14,623 nt of DNA from DATKYV01 sp035528275 (GTDB lineage Bacteria; Acidobacteriota; Terriglobia; UBA7540), in NCBI GenBank assembly GCA_035528275.1, contig DATKYV010000155.1, positions 1 to 14,623 on the forward strand, in the 5' to 3' direction. Positions 8,056 through 14,462 of this stretch are shown here, one piece after another; position 1 is the stretch's first letter; every line of letters starts with the position of its first letter. Below the pieces are notes generated by a model. That model worked only from the letters and a program-made list of their open reading frames with translations, searched no databases and was not told the DNA's origin. The position numbers and the translations under genes were made by a program.

Positions 8056-8065
8056 TGACCGGCGA

Positions 8066-8182
8066 GTGCCGTTCCAACTTATTGAGGCTATGCTTCACAC
8101 TGCTCTGGTACCGCCCCGGTCCCGCGCTGCGGAATGGCTCAAGGTAAGCAGCCATCCGTCAGCTGACGGATTGGAACGGCAC
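8066..8182. repeat. Nested dyad symmetry in the pckA-pfkA gap
   Basis: A 12-base inverted repeat has its arms at 8066-8077 (gtgccgttccaa) and 8171-8182 (ttggaacggcac), 93 bases apart. Directly inside the right arm, sharing base 8171, is a perfect 18-base palindrome at 8154-8171 (atccgtcagctgacggat). No gene is present here. The pair could fold into a stem in the pckA-pfkA transcript or serve as a protein-binding site. No T-run follows, so it is not a canonical intrinsic terminator. Confidence 0.5.
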
Positions 8183-8219
8183 GAGGAGACATTCCGGGTC
8201 CAGCAAAGCGGGACACGCC

Positions 8220-9836
8220 CTAAGGCCTCACAAAGTCCGCGCGCGGCCCGGCAGCGCGAACTTCTTCGGGGGCGTCACTGTAGATCTCGAAATTCCGAGC
8301 GAACCGTTCGGCCAATTCCCGCGCCTTGGCGTCGTAGCTCGCGCCATCCTTCCACAAGTTGCGGGGCTTCAGCCGTTCGGTGGGAACCCCCGGAACGTGG
8401 GAAGGAATCAAAACGCCGAAAATAGGATCGGGTTCAAAATCCGCATCGGCCAGTTGTCCGCTGAGCGCGGCGCGGATCATGGCCCGCGTATAAGCGATCT
8501 TGATTCTCTGTCCCACGCCGTAGGGGCCGCCCGTCCAGCCGGTATTCACCAGCCAGCAGGCGACCCGATTTTTGGCGATTCGCTCTCCCAGCATTTCCGC
8601 GTAAACGGTGGGGTGAAGGGTCATGAAGGGCGCACCGAAGCAGGCGCTGAAGGTCGCCTTTGGCTCGCTTCCCATTCCCTTCTCGGTCCCCGCCACTTTG
8701 GCGGTGTAGCCGGAAAGATAGTGGTACATGGCTTGCGCCGGCGTCAGCTTGCTGATCGGCGGCATCACTCCGAAAGCGTCGCAGGTCAGCATGATGATGT
8801 TTTTGGGATGGCCCCCCATCTTACTCGGCACGGAATTCTCGATATGGTCGATGGGGTATGCGGCCCGGGTATTTTCGGTCAGCGAATCGTCGTCGAGGTC
8901 GATCATGCGCGTCTCGGTATCCAGCGTGACATTTTCCAGGACCGTCCCGAAACTGCGCGTGCAGGCATAGATCTCCGGCTCAGCTTCCGCCGACAGCCGA
9001 ATGACCTTGGCGTAACACCCGCCCTCGAAATTGAAGATGCCACGGTCACTCCAACCGTGCTCGTCGTCGCCAATCAGTTGCCGCTCGGGATCGGCCGAGA
9101 GCGTGGTCTTGCCGGTCCCCGACAGGCCGAAGAAGATCGCGACATCCCCGGCGGCCCCCACGTTGGCCGAGCAGTGCATGGAAAGGACATTGACCTGAGG
9201 CATCAGGTAGTTCATCACCGAGAAAATCGTCTTCTTCATTTCCCCGGCGTAGCTTGTGCCGCCGATGATCGCGAGGCGCCGGCCAAGGTTGAGAATGATG
9301 AATGCCTCGGAGTTCGTCCCGTCCAGGCTGGGGACGGCATGGAACTGAGGGATGTCGATCACCGTGAACTCGGGCACATGGTCGACGGCCTTTCCCTTAT
9401 CCGGACGAAGGAACATCGTGCGCGCAAACAAGCTGTGCCATGCGGTGCCGGTGAGGACGCGGATGGGCACGCGGTAGGCGGGGTCGGCGCCCGCGAAGCA
9501 GTCTTGAACGTACAGATCCTTCATCTGCAAGTAGGCGAGCAGGCGGTGATACAGCGCGTCGAACTTCACCGGGTCAAACGGACGGTTCTCCTTCCCCCAC
9601 CACACCTTGTCCTCACTGGTTTTCTCGCGGACGATGAACTTGTCATTGGGTGAGCGGCCGGTATGGTGGCCCGTGGTGACGGCCAGGGGTCCCTGATGGC
9701 AGAGCAGACCCTCGCGGCGGCGCACCACGTGTTCGTAGAGGGCCGGCGTCGGCAGGTTCCAGAAGACATCGTTGAGGTTGTGAATGCCGTGCTGCTCGAT
9801 GCCGTACCGGTTGGAACGAACTCCAACTTCTTGCAT
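8220..9836 (-). CDS. pckA: Phosphoenolpyruvate carboxykinase (ATP), EC 4.1.1.49
   Basis: This 538-residue protein matches the normal length of the ATP-type family (E. coli 540). It converts oxaloacetate and ATP to PEP, CO2 and ADP, the first step of gluconeogenesis, in the cytoplasm. Visible motifs are RSPNDKF (61-67, substrate-binding Arg), YAGEMKK (196-202, the Mn/substrate Lys region), HCSANVG with His221, the P-loop GLSGTGKTT (237-245), the metal-binding kinase-2 segment GDDEHGW (256-262) and ENTRAAYPID with Arg324. The C-terminal adenine-binding region TGGPYGVGQRI (434-444) is intact. The ATG follows GGGAG about 8 bases upstream (cgggagagacacc). It is the first gene of the minus-strand run and is transcribed away from the PafA-like gene. 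Confidence 0.97.
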   Translation of the reverse strand: MQEVGVRSNRYGIEQHGIHNLNDVFWNLPTPALYEHVVRRREGLLCHQGPLAVTTGHHTGRSPNDKFIVREKTSEDKVWWGKENRPFDPVKFDALYHRLLAYLQMKDLYVQDCFAGADPAYRVPIRVLTGTAWHSLFARTMFLRPDKGKAVDHVPEFTVIDIPQFHAVPSLDGTNSEAFIILNLGRRLAIIGGTSYAGEMKKTIFSVMNYLMPQVNVLSMHCSANVGAAGDVAIFFGLSGTGKTTLSADPERQLIGDDEHGWSDRGIFNFEGGCYAKVIRLSAEAEPEIYACTRSFGTVLENVTLDTETRMIDLDDDSLTENTRAAYPIDHIENSVPSKMGGHPKNIIMLTCDAFGVMPPISKLTPAQAMYHYLSGYTAKVAGTEKGMGSEPKATFSACFGAPFMTLHPTVYAEMLGERIAKNRVACWLVNTGWTGGPYGVGQRIKIAYTRAMIRAALSGQLADADFEPDPIFGVLIPSHVPGVPTERLKPRNLWKDGASYDAKARELAERFARNFEIYSDAPEEVRAAGPRADFVRP

Positions 9837-10014
9837 GGTGTCTCTCCCGGAAATATGCCCGCCCCCCGGGCAGCGATCATCTTGCTCGCGAAATGGGCTC
9901 TTGCCTCCAGGCCGGCTGAAAAGCTCTCCTGGAAAGCTGCGCTCCGCGAATACGCCTCAGCGGCTCAGTTCGGAGTAGACTTCGAGGTCTTACTCCCGCC
10001 GGTTGTCCTGCTCT

Positions 10015-10036
10015 GAGGACCCCATGACGGGGCCTC
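10015..10036 (-). promoter_or_regulatory. Hairpin in the presumed pckA leader
   Basis: gagg-a-cccc and ggggcctc form an 8-base-pair GC-rich stem with one bulged A and the loop atgac. It would lie within a long pckA 5' leader, about 180 bases before the start codon. No T-run follows on either strand, so it is a structural element of unknown purpose rather than an intrinsic terminator. Confidence 0.3.
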
Positions 10037-10125
10037 GTTGAATCATCTGGTTTTCTGGGAGCGTCTCGCCGCCATCGCAACGAATCTCAGGTGGCGCCGT
10101 CACCGAACCCGAGCGAGCAAATAGC

Positions 10126-10156
10126 ATCATAGCACAAAGGTACTGCGAGTTGTAAC
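10126..10156 (-). promoter_or_regulatory. Weak candidate pckA promoter
   Basis: On the minus strand, TATGAT (10126-10131) is a 5-of-6 match to the -10 consensus. A GTTACA (10151-10156) lies 19 bases upstream, a longer spacer than ideal, or TTACAA at 18. Transcription from here would give a leader of about 280 bases before pckA. The call is tentative. Confidence 0.25.
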
Positions 10157-10379
10157 GCGGGTCGCCGCACGATGCGTGGCAAGAGCCACGCGGGCAGAAT
10201 TCCGCGCCGGATCTCATCTCATATCGTGAGAATGTGGACGCCCCGAAGAGCCCTCATCTGATAAACTGTGGCACCGCCAGCAGGCAGGTGGGGATCCTCT
10301 GTAGGCGATGGCACCGGAAGTGGTCACAGAAGGACCCAGTCTGCAAGTTCAGTCGCCGTCCGGCGGATAGGAGATACCG

Positions 10380-12011
10380 TTGCTCAAGCGCTTGCTGACC
10401 GTCATTCTCATCTTATTTGGCCTCATCGCCTTTCTCGTGGCGAGGCCCCAGCCGGTCGGGGCACCTCCCATGGTTACCGGCCGCCCCAAGCTGGTCGTGG
10501 CCATTGTCATCGATCAGCTCCGGGCTGATTACCTTGTGCGCTTCCGGCCGCAGTTCGTTGAAAGCGGGTTCAATTTAGTGCTGGGGGGAGCGTACTTCGT
10601 CAACTGTCGGTACAACTACGCCACCACCGGCACCGGCCCGGGCCACGCCACACTGTTTACCGGCGCCTATTCGAATATCCACGGCATTGTCGGCAACGAC
10701 TGGTACGACCGTTCTCGGCGGCGGGTCGTGAACTGCGTCGAGGACCCCCAAGCCAAGCCCGTGCCCCGCGAGCAGAGCGCCAGAATCGCCCCCTACGGCG
10801 TTTCGCCCCGGAATCTGATCGGCAGCACGGTTGGTGACGAGCTCCGCCTGGCCTCCGACTTCCAGTCGCGGGTTGTCACCGTGGCGCTCAAGGACCGGGC
10901 AGCAATCCTGCCGGGCGGCCACACTGCCAATGCCGCCTTTTGGTACGACGCCGGCGCCGGAAGCTTTGTCTCGAGCGACTACTACATGCCTTCCCTGCCC
11001 GCCTGGGTTACCCGGTTCAATCAGGATTCCCCCGTTCGAGATTACTGCGGGAAAGCCTGGCAAGCGCTGCCGGAGACTCCGGGGGCTGGCGGCCGCGTGT
11101 TCAGCAGCCCTGGGGCCGATCAACCTTGTCCCAGCGACCGGTACCTGGCGTGGCTGGATGGCACCCCCTTTATGAACGATATCGAATTGAAATTCGCCTT
11201 GGATGCCGTCAAAAACGAGCACCTGGGCGAGGACGACGTAACCGACCTGCTAGTCGTCGGGCTCAGTGTCAACGACTACATCGGCCACCGGTTCGGACCC
11301 TACAGCCCGGAAGTGGCCGACACCACGCTGCGCACTGATCGCTCGCTCGCCGCTTTCTTTGCCCAACTGGATCGACTTGTGGGCCTGAAGAACGTCTGGG
11401 TAGCCCTCTCCGCAGACCACGGTGTTGCGCCGACCCCCGCCTTCATCAAGGAACACAGGCTGGGCCCGGGAAGCATGAAACCCGGGGCGGTCAAGGAAGC
11501 CGTCGATGCCGCCCTAGCCTCTGCCTACGGCCAGGGAAACTGGGTTGAGAGCGGCAGCGCCGGGTGGATTTATCTGAACGAGGAGGCCCTGGGCAGGCGC
11601 CGCGTCAACATAGCCACGGCCGAAGCCCTCGTGGCCCGGGCAGCCATGTCGGTTGAGGGGGTCCGGGAGGCCTTCACCAGGACCCAGCTCATGGAGGGTG
11701 GGGTGCCCAGTTCTCCCCTCGGTCGCAAGGTCTCGAACAGCTTCATGGCCGCGAGGAGCGGGAATGTCTTCGTCGTCCTGGAGCCCTTCACTCTGGTCGG
11801 AGTCCCGGAAACCCAGACCACCCACGGAAGCCCGTGGGACTACGATGCTCAGGTTCCCCTTATCCTCTGGGGGAGTTCCTTTGAACCTGGAGTCTACGCC
11901 AATCGCTGCGAGACTATCGATCTCGCCCCCACCTTGGCAGTCGCTTTGGGCCTGACCCAGCCATCAGGCGCCCAAGGCCGACCACTCACCGAAGCTCTCA
12001 AGACGCATTAG
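10380..12011 (+). CDS. PafA-like alkaline phosphatase family protein (secreted or membrane-anchored)
   Basis: This 543-residue protein of the alkaline phosphatase superfamily begins with a hydrophobic segment (LLTVILILFGLIAFLV), either a signal peptide or an N-terminal anchor. All active-site positions known from PafA-type phosphate-irrepressible phosphatases can be placed: Asp45 (VIDQLRADY), Thr85 as nucleophile (TGPGH), Asn106 (GIVGNDWY), Lys171 and Arg173 (ALKDRAAIL), Asp299 and His303 (NDYIGH), Asp346 and His347 (SADHGV) and His482 (TTHGSPW). The Lys/Arg pair points to phosphate monoester hydrolysis rather than a diesterase (NPP). The start is TTG, supported by AGGAG at 10368-10372, seven bases upstream, and by the signal sequence beginning right there. 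The gene stands alone and is followed by terminator-like repeats. No Pho-box-like repeat is evident upstream, in keeping with Pi-independent PafA enzymes, though that is weak evidence. Confidence 0.9.
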   Translation: MLKRLLTVILILFGLIAFLVARPQPVGAPPMVTGRPKLVVAIVIDQLRADYLVRFRPQFVESGFNLVLGGAYFVNCRYNYATTGTGPGHATLFTGAYSNIHGIVGNDWYDRSRRRVVNCVEDPQAKPVPREQSARIAPYGVSPRNLIGSTVGDELRLASDFQSRVVTVALKDRAAILPGGHTANAAFWYDAGAGSFVSSDYYMPSLPAWVTRFNQDSPVRDYCGKAWQALPETPGAGGRVFSSPGADQPCPSDRYLAWLDGTPFMNDIELKFALDAVKNEHLGEDDVTDLLVVGLSVNDYIGHRFGPYSPEVADTTLRTDRSLAAFFAQLDRLVGLKNVWVALSADHGVAPTPAFIKEHRLGPGSMKPGAVKEAVDAALASAYGQGNWVESGSAGWIYLNEEALGRRRVNIATAEALVARAAMSVEGVREAFTRTQLMEGGVPSSPLGRKVSNSFMAARSGNVFVVLEPFTLVGVPETQTTHGSPWDYDAQVPLILWGSSFEPGVYANRCETIDLAPTLAVALGLTQPSGAQGRPLTEALKTH

Positions 12012-12054
12012 GGCTCGGCGAGCCGTCAGCCCCCTATGGAGAGCCGTCAGGCTC
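12012..12054. repeat. Two small GAGCC hairpins after the PafA-like gene
   Basis: ggctc-ggc-gagcc (12012-12024) follows the stop codon immediately. gagcc-gtca-ggctc (12041-12054) follows 16 bases later. The string gagccgtcag occurs in both (12020-12029 and 12041-12050). A similar hairpin lies upstream of pfkA. They may protect the mRNA 3' end or be copies of a small dispersed palindromic repeat. Confidence 0.45.
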
Positions 12055-12084
12055 GAGATTAGACCATTGTGAAACAGAGTTTCC

Positions 12085-12131
12085 AAAACTTCACACGGCG
12101 ATTTCGTGATTGGAGAGCCGTGTGAACTTTT
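12085..12131 (+). terminator. Probable intrinsic terminator of the PafA-like gene
   Basis: Arms at 12085-12099 (aaaacttcacacggc) and 12117-12131 (gccgtgtgaactttt) pair at 14 of 15 positions around a 17-base loop. An A-run lies on the left and a T-run on the right, so it could stop transcription on either strand. It is 74 bases past the PafA-like stop codon and upstream of the next promoter. The large loop makes it less than ideal. Confidence 0.55.
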
Positions 12132-12148
12132 CGGCTATGAAAAATATA

Positions 12149-12168
12149 CCTACCGACTAGACGGTAGG
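12149..12168. promoter_or_regulatory. Dyad upstream of the RlpA-like promoter (possible operator)
   Basis: cctaccg-actaga-cggtagg is a perfect 7-base-pair inverted repeat ending 18 bases before the -35 box at 12187. On the minus strand it is followed by tatattttt, so it could instead act as a minus-strand terminator, although no minus-strand gene reads into it. Upstream activator binding is a guess based on position. Confidence 0.35.
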
Positions 12169-12186
12169 ACGCCAAGATCAACCCAC

Positions 12187-12215
12187 TTGACAGCCAGCCC
12201 CGGACTCCGTACAAT
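12187..12215 (+). promoter_or_regulatory. Strong sigma-70-type promoter for the RlpA-like gene
   Basis: TTGACA (12187-12192, perfect) is followed by a 17-base spacer and TACAAT (12210-12215, 5 of 6). The surroundings are AT-rich compared with the rest of the window. Transcription would start near 12222, leaving about a 79-base leader before the ATG at 12301. This is the best promoter match I found in the window. Confidence 0.7.
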
Positions 12216-12300
12216 TATTCCAACTTTCACCCTTCGACATGTCGGATTGAACGTCAGCGAGCCGGAGCTCGAAGAGGGGCGAAAAGTAAATGGAGGTTGA

Positions 12301-12771
12301 ATGAGGAAACTGGTCATGGGCTGCGCGGTGGCGGCATTGGTTGCCATCTCGGCCCAGTCCGTAGCAAGACCACCGGCTTCCGTTGCAACCGCTGCTCGAA
12401 TAGTCCCGCAAGAGAAAGGTACTGTAGGCATGGCAAGCTGGTACGGAGAAGAGTGTCAGGGAAATCTCACGGCGAGCGGTGAAGTCTTTGATTTAAATGG
12501 ACTTACTGCCGCTGACTGGGAATATCCATTCGGAACGAGGTTAAAGGTAACGAACCTTAGGAACAACAGATTTGTCGTGGTGCGAGTCAACGACCGGGGT
12601 CCGGGCATCGAAGGGCGCGTCATCGACGTCTCGATGGCGGCGGCGCATCAATTGGGCTTCCTGAATTCGGGCGTCGCCAAGGTCCGGGTTGAGGTAGTCA
12701 GTACTCCCAAGCCGAAGGCCGAGATCGCCCTGGATACCAGGACGCCCGCCCCCAGGGCCAGCGGGAAATAG
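12301..12771 (+). CDS. RlpA-like double-psi beta-barrel protein, exported, no SPOR domain
   Basis: This 156-residue protein has a Sec signal peptide (MRKLVMGCAVAALVAISAQ, cut probably after SVA), a linker, and one double-psi beta-barrel domain at about 42-135 with GMASWYGEE, TASGEVFDLNGLTAA, PFGTRLKVTNL and VVVRVNDRGP. The family includes RlpA, a lytic transglycosylase acting on peptidoglycan lacking stem peptides. Compared with Pseudomonas RlpA, Glu61 and Asp98 are kept but the catalytic His (TAAH) is replaced by Asp72, so RlpA-type cleavage may be lost. The SPOR domain that targets RlpA to the septum is absent, and there is no lipobox at the cleavage site. The ATG is preceded by GGAGG seven bases upstream (12290s). 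The gene has its own promoter and stands alone. Its codons (ttaaat, agg, gga) are more AT-rich than those of its neighbours. Confidence 0.85.
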   Translation: MRKLVMGCAVAALVAISAQSVARPPASVATAARIVPQEKGTVGMASWYGEECQGNLTASGEVFDLNGLTAADWEYPFGTRLKVTNLRNNRFVVVRVNDRGPGIEGRVIDVSMAAAHQLGFLNSGVAKVRVEVVSTPKPKAEIALDTRTPAPRASGK

Positions 12772-12981
12772 GTCGCAACGGCCGGGAAGTAGATTGTCGG
12801 ACGTTATGGCCGATTCAACGGTCCCAGGGTAGTTTGCCCCAAAGAACGCCTCCCCTAGTTCCCATCTTTTCAGCCTCATACAAGATTCCTTCCGGCCCGG
12901 GCCAGCGTTCGGCCCGGCCGGACTCCCTCCCCCTGGCGGCATGGTTTTCAGAGTGATGCCCTGCCACGGGAGAGCCCCAGA

Positions 12982-13332
12982 TCACGTCTCCGGCACGGGT
13001 GGGCAACCGGGGAACTCCGCCAGATAATCGTTGCCGATGTAGCCCAGGTACTTGATCCCGATTTCGCTGGTGAAGAAGCCGTCGGCGGTGAGGTTGCGGA
13101 GAAACTCGAAAAACTGCACGCCGGGGTTGAGGCTTGAATCTTCCTCGGCCTTCTTGCGGTAGGCGATGAGGTCGAGGTTTTCCTTCTGCTGCTCGGCGGG
13201 GCAATCCACAAACACCTTGCCGTAGCGTTTGCCGCAGCTGGCATCGAGCCAAATCAGTCCTCCGCCCAGCCGGCGCTGGTATTCTTCGTTCTCGCTGGTG
13301 AGGAGGTCGATGAATTCGGGCGCGCCTGCCGC
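12982..13332 (-). pseudogene. Gluconate 2-dehydrogenase subunit 3 family gene, 5'-truncated
   Basis: The frame is open from 13332 to a TGA at 12982-12984 and encodes 116 residues. It begins AAGAPEFIDLLTSENEEYQ, continues with GGGLIWLDASCGKRYGK and ends with FFEFLRNLTADGFFTSEIG, then YLAEFPGCPPVPET. This is the C-terminal half of the gluconate 2-dehydrogenase subunit 3 family, small partners of GMC flavoproteins that usually carry a Tat signal and can carry the flavoprotein across the membrane with them. The N-terminal half and start codon are missing: a TGA at 13333-13335 lies directly upstream in frame, inside the GMC reading frame. A GTG at 13215 could start a 77-residue stub but has no obvious ribosome binding site. 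It overlaps the out-of-frame tail of the GMC gene, so it is a remnant created by a deletion or a join. Confidence 0.8.
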
Positions 13333-14177
13333 TCAGTCCGCGTCTCTTTGTCCACATAGGAGACCGCGCTCGCCTTGCCGTCAGCACCCACCAGGATTTC
13401 GCGCGCCATGGCGTTGGTGATCAACGTCAGGCGGCCGGTTTCCATCGCCGGCGGTATCAGCACCTGGCTGGAACTGAAATTCGACGCGGAAATGCACCCC
13501 CGCCCGCACTGGTCGCAATAGTGGCAGGCCGGGCGGCCGTTGAGCGGCTGGGTGATGATGGTCAGGCGCGACGGGATGCAAAGGATTCCCAGGCGGTTGC
13601 AGGCTTTTTTGACCAGCACTTCCGTGCAGCGCGGTTTGGGCGGGGGCTGGAAGATCCCGTCGGGCGCGCTGGGAATTCCCTCGAGCGTTCCGAAGACGCC
13701 AACGTAAGACTCCACCTTGTCGTAGTACGGCGCGAGATCCTGGTAGGTGATGGGCCAGTCGTCGCCCATGCCGTCGCTGGAGCGCGCGCGAAAGTCGACT
13801 TCGGCGAAGCGCAGCGCGATGCGCCCCCAGTGATTGGTGCGTCCGCCCACAATGCGCGAGCGAAACCAGCGGAAGTTCGTTCCCGGCGCGGAGGTATACG
13901 GTTCGCCCTCGATGGTCCACGCACCGTTGGGGGCCATGAACTCCGTCTTGCCAAAATCCTCGAAACCTTCTCCGCCGATGCCCGCGCCGCGGTGCGCCAG
14001 TTCATAGGGCCAGACGTGTTCCTTGTAGTCCTTCTCGGGATAGAGCGGCGGGCCCGCCTCGAGCATCACCACATCGAGTCCGCCTTCCGTGAGGACCTTT
14101 GCTGCGGCTCCGCCCGCGGCGCCCGACCCAATGATGCAAACGTCGAAAACTCTCCCTTTGCGCATGATCTGTAACAT
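13254..14177 (-). CDS. GMC-family FAD oxidoreductase, 3'-truncated gene remnant
   Basis: The ORF encodes 307 residues, about half of the usual 550-580. The FAD-binding N-terminal part is clear: FDVCIIGSGAAGGAAAKVL with the dinucleotide motif at 17-23, MLEAGPP with Glu40, GGRTNHWGRIALR (111-123) and the cysteine cluster C218-x2-C221-x2-C224-x3-C228 followed by NFSSSQVLIPPA. Homology stops at about residue 286 (TERQAR). The last 21 residues are a frame-shifted reading of the subunit 3 gene. The C-terminal catalytic His/Asn region of GMC enzymes is absent, so the product should be inactive. The start at 14177 has AGGGG about 10 bases upstream. Family members oxidise sugars, polyols or glycosides and pass electrons via a cytochrome. 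Neighbouring isomerase fragments suggest a former sugar or 3-keto-glycoside oxidation locus, which is inference. Confidence 0.8.
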   Translation of the reverse strand: MLQIMRKGRVFDVCIIGSGAAGGAAAKVLTEGGLDVVMLEAGPPLYPEKDYKEHVWPYELAHRGAGIGGEGFEDFGKTEFMAPNGAWTIEGEPYTSAPGTNFRWFRSRIVGGRTNHWGRIALRFAEVDFRARSSDGMGDDWPITYQDLAPYYDKVESYVGVFGTLEGIPSAPDGIFQPPPKPRCTEVLVKKACNRLGILCIPSRLTIITQPLNGRPACHYCDQCGRGCISASNFSSSQVLIPPAMETGRLTLITNAMAREILVGADGKASAVSYVDKETRTERQARPNSSTSSPARTKNTSAGWAED

Positions 14178-14275
14178 CGATTGTTTTCCCCTATTTCGCC
14201 CTGAGTCCGGAGGCCCGGGAAGACTTCCGACGTGTCGCCGCCCGGACCGTCCCTTCCGATTGAGGAGTCGAAAAA

Positions 14276-14437
14276 CTATAAGTACTTCACAAGTTCGTCA
14301 AGAATCTTTTGCGTGCCCTCGTAAGGTTCACCGGGGCCGCCAAACTCCGCCGAGTAGATGCCCTTGAATCCCGCCTTCTTCGAAATTTCCAGGCAGCGCT
14401 TGAAGTTGAACTCCGTCTCGTCATGCCGGAATTCACG
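14276..14437 (-). pseudogene. Sugar phosphate isomerase/epimerase remnant (C-terminal ~53 residues)
   Basis: The frame REFRHDETEFNFKRCLEIS to GTQKILDELVKYL ends in TAG at 14276-14278. It matches the tail of the neighbouring isomerase (next entry): both contain AGFKG(I/V)YS, GPG(E/D)PY and LDELVKYL, with roughly two thirds identical residues. There is no start codon or ribosome binding site. The frame runs back only to a TGA at 14474-14476, inside the end of the upstream copy. At least 200 residues of a normal protein are missing, so this is a leftover of a second, tandem isomerase gene. It lies 98 bases before the GMC start. Confidence 0.7.
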
Positions 14438-14462
14438 ATGAATCGAAAACCAGAACGCCGCG

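Larger units (their letters stand above)
9837..10379. other. Divergent intergenic region (pckA / PafA-like gene), no gene seen
   Basis: These 543 bases separate two divergently transcribed genes. The open frames here are short, low-complexity or Arg/Pro-rich and resemble no family I know. The stretch holds a candidate pckA promoter, a strong hairpin at 10015-10036, a 7-base-pair hairpin at 10174-10191 (gcgtggc-aaga-gccacgc) and the ribosome binding site of the plus-strand gene at 10368-10372. I see no tRNA-like fold or recognisable riboswitch core. Confidence 0.6.

Noticed and set aside
8397..9653. 418-codon plus-strand frame opposite pckA
   Set aside because: Composition (His/Gly/Asp/Arg-rich) and phase are those of a shadow of pckA.
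9990..10217. 75-codon minus-strand frame upstream of pckA
   Set aside because: No recognisable motif or ribosome binding site, and it spans the likely pckA promoter and leader; it is probably non-coding.
12891..12922. GC-rich inverted repeat (tccggcc / ggccgga) between the RlpA-like gene and the subunit 3 remnant
   Set aside because: The stem has internal mismatches and no T-run on either strand, so I do not call it a terminator, although it lies in a convergent gap where one would be expected.
13213..13215. GTG at 13215 as a genuine start of a 77-residue protein
   Set aside because: Subunit 3 homology continues without a break for 39 codons upstream of this GTG, so it is an internal codon of a truncated gene rather than a native start.
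12815..13387. 190-codon minus-strand frame overlapping the GMC/subunit 3 junction
   Set aside because: Arg/Pro/His-rich and out of phase with both homologous segments; it is open only by chance.
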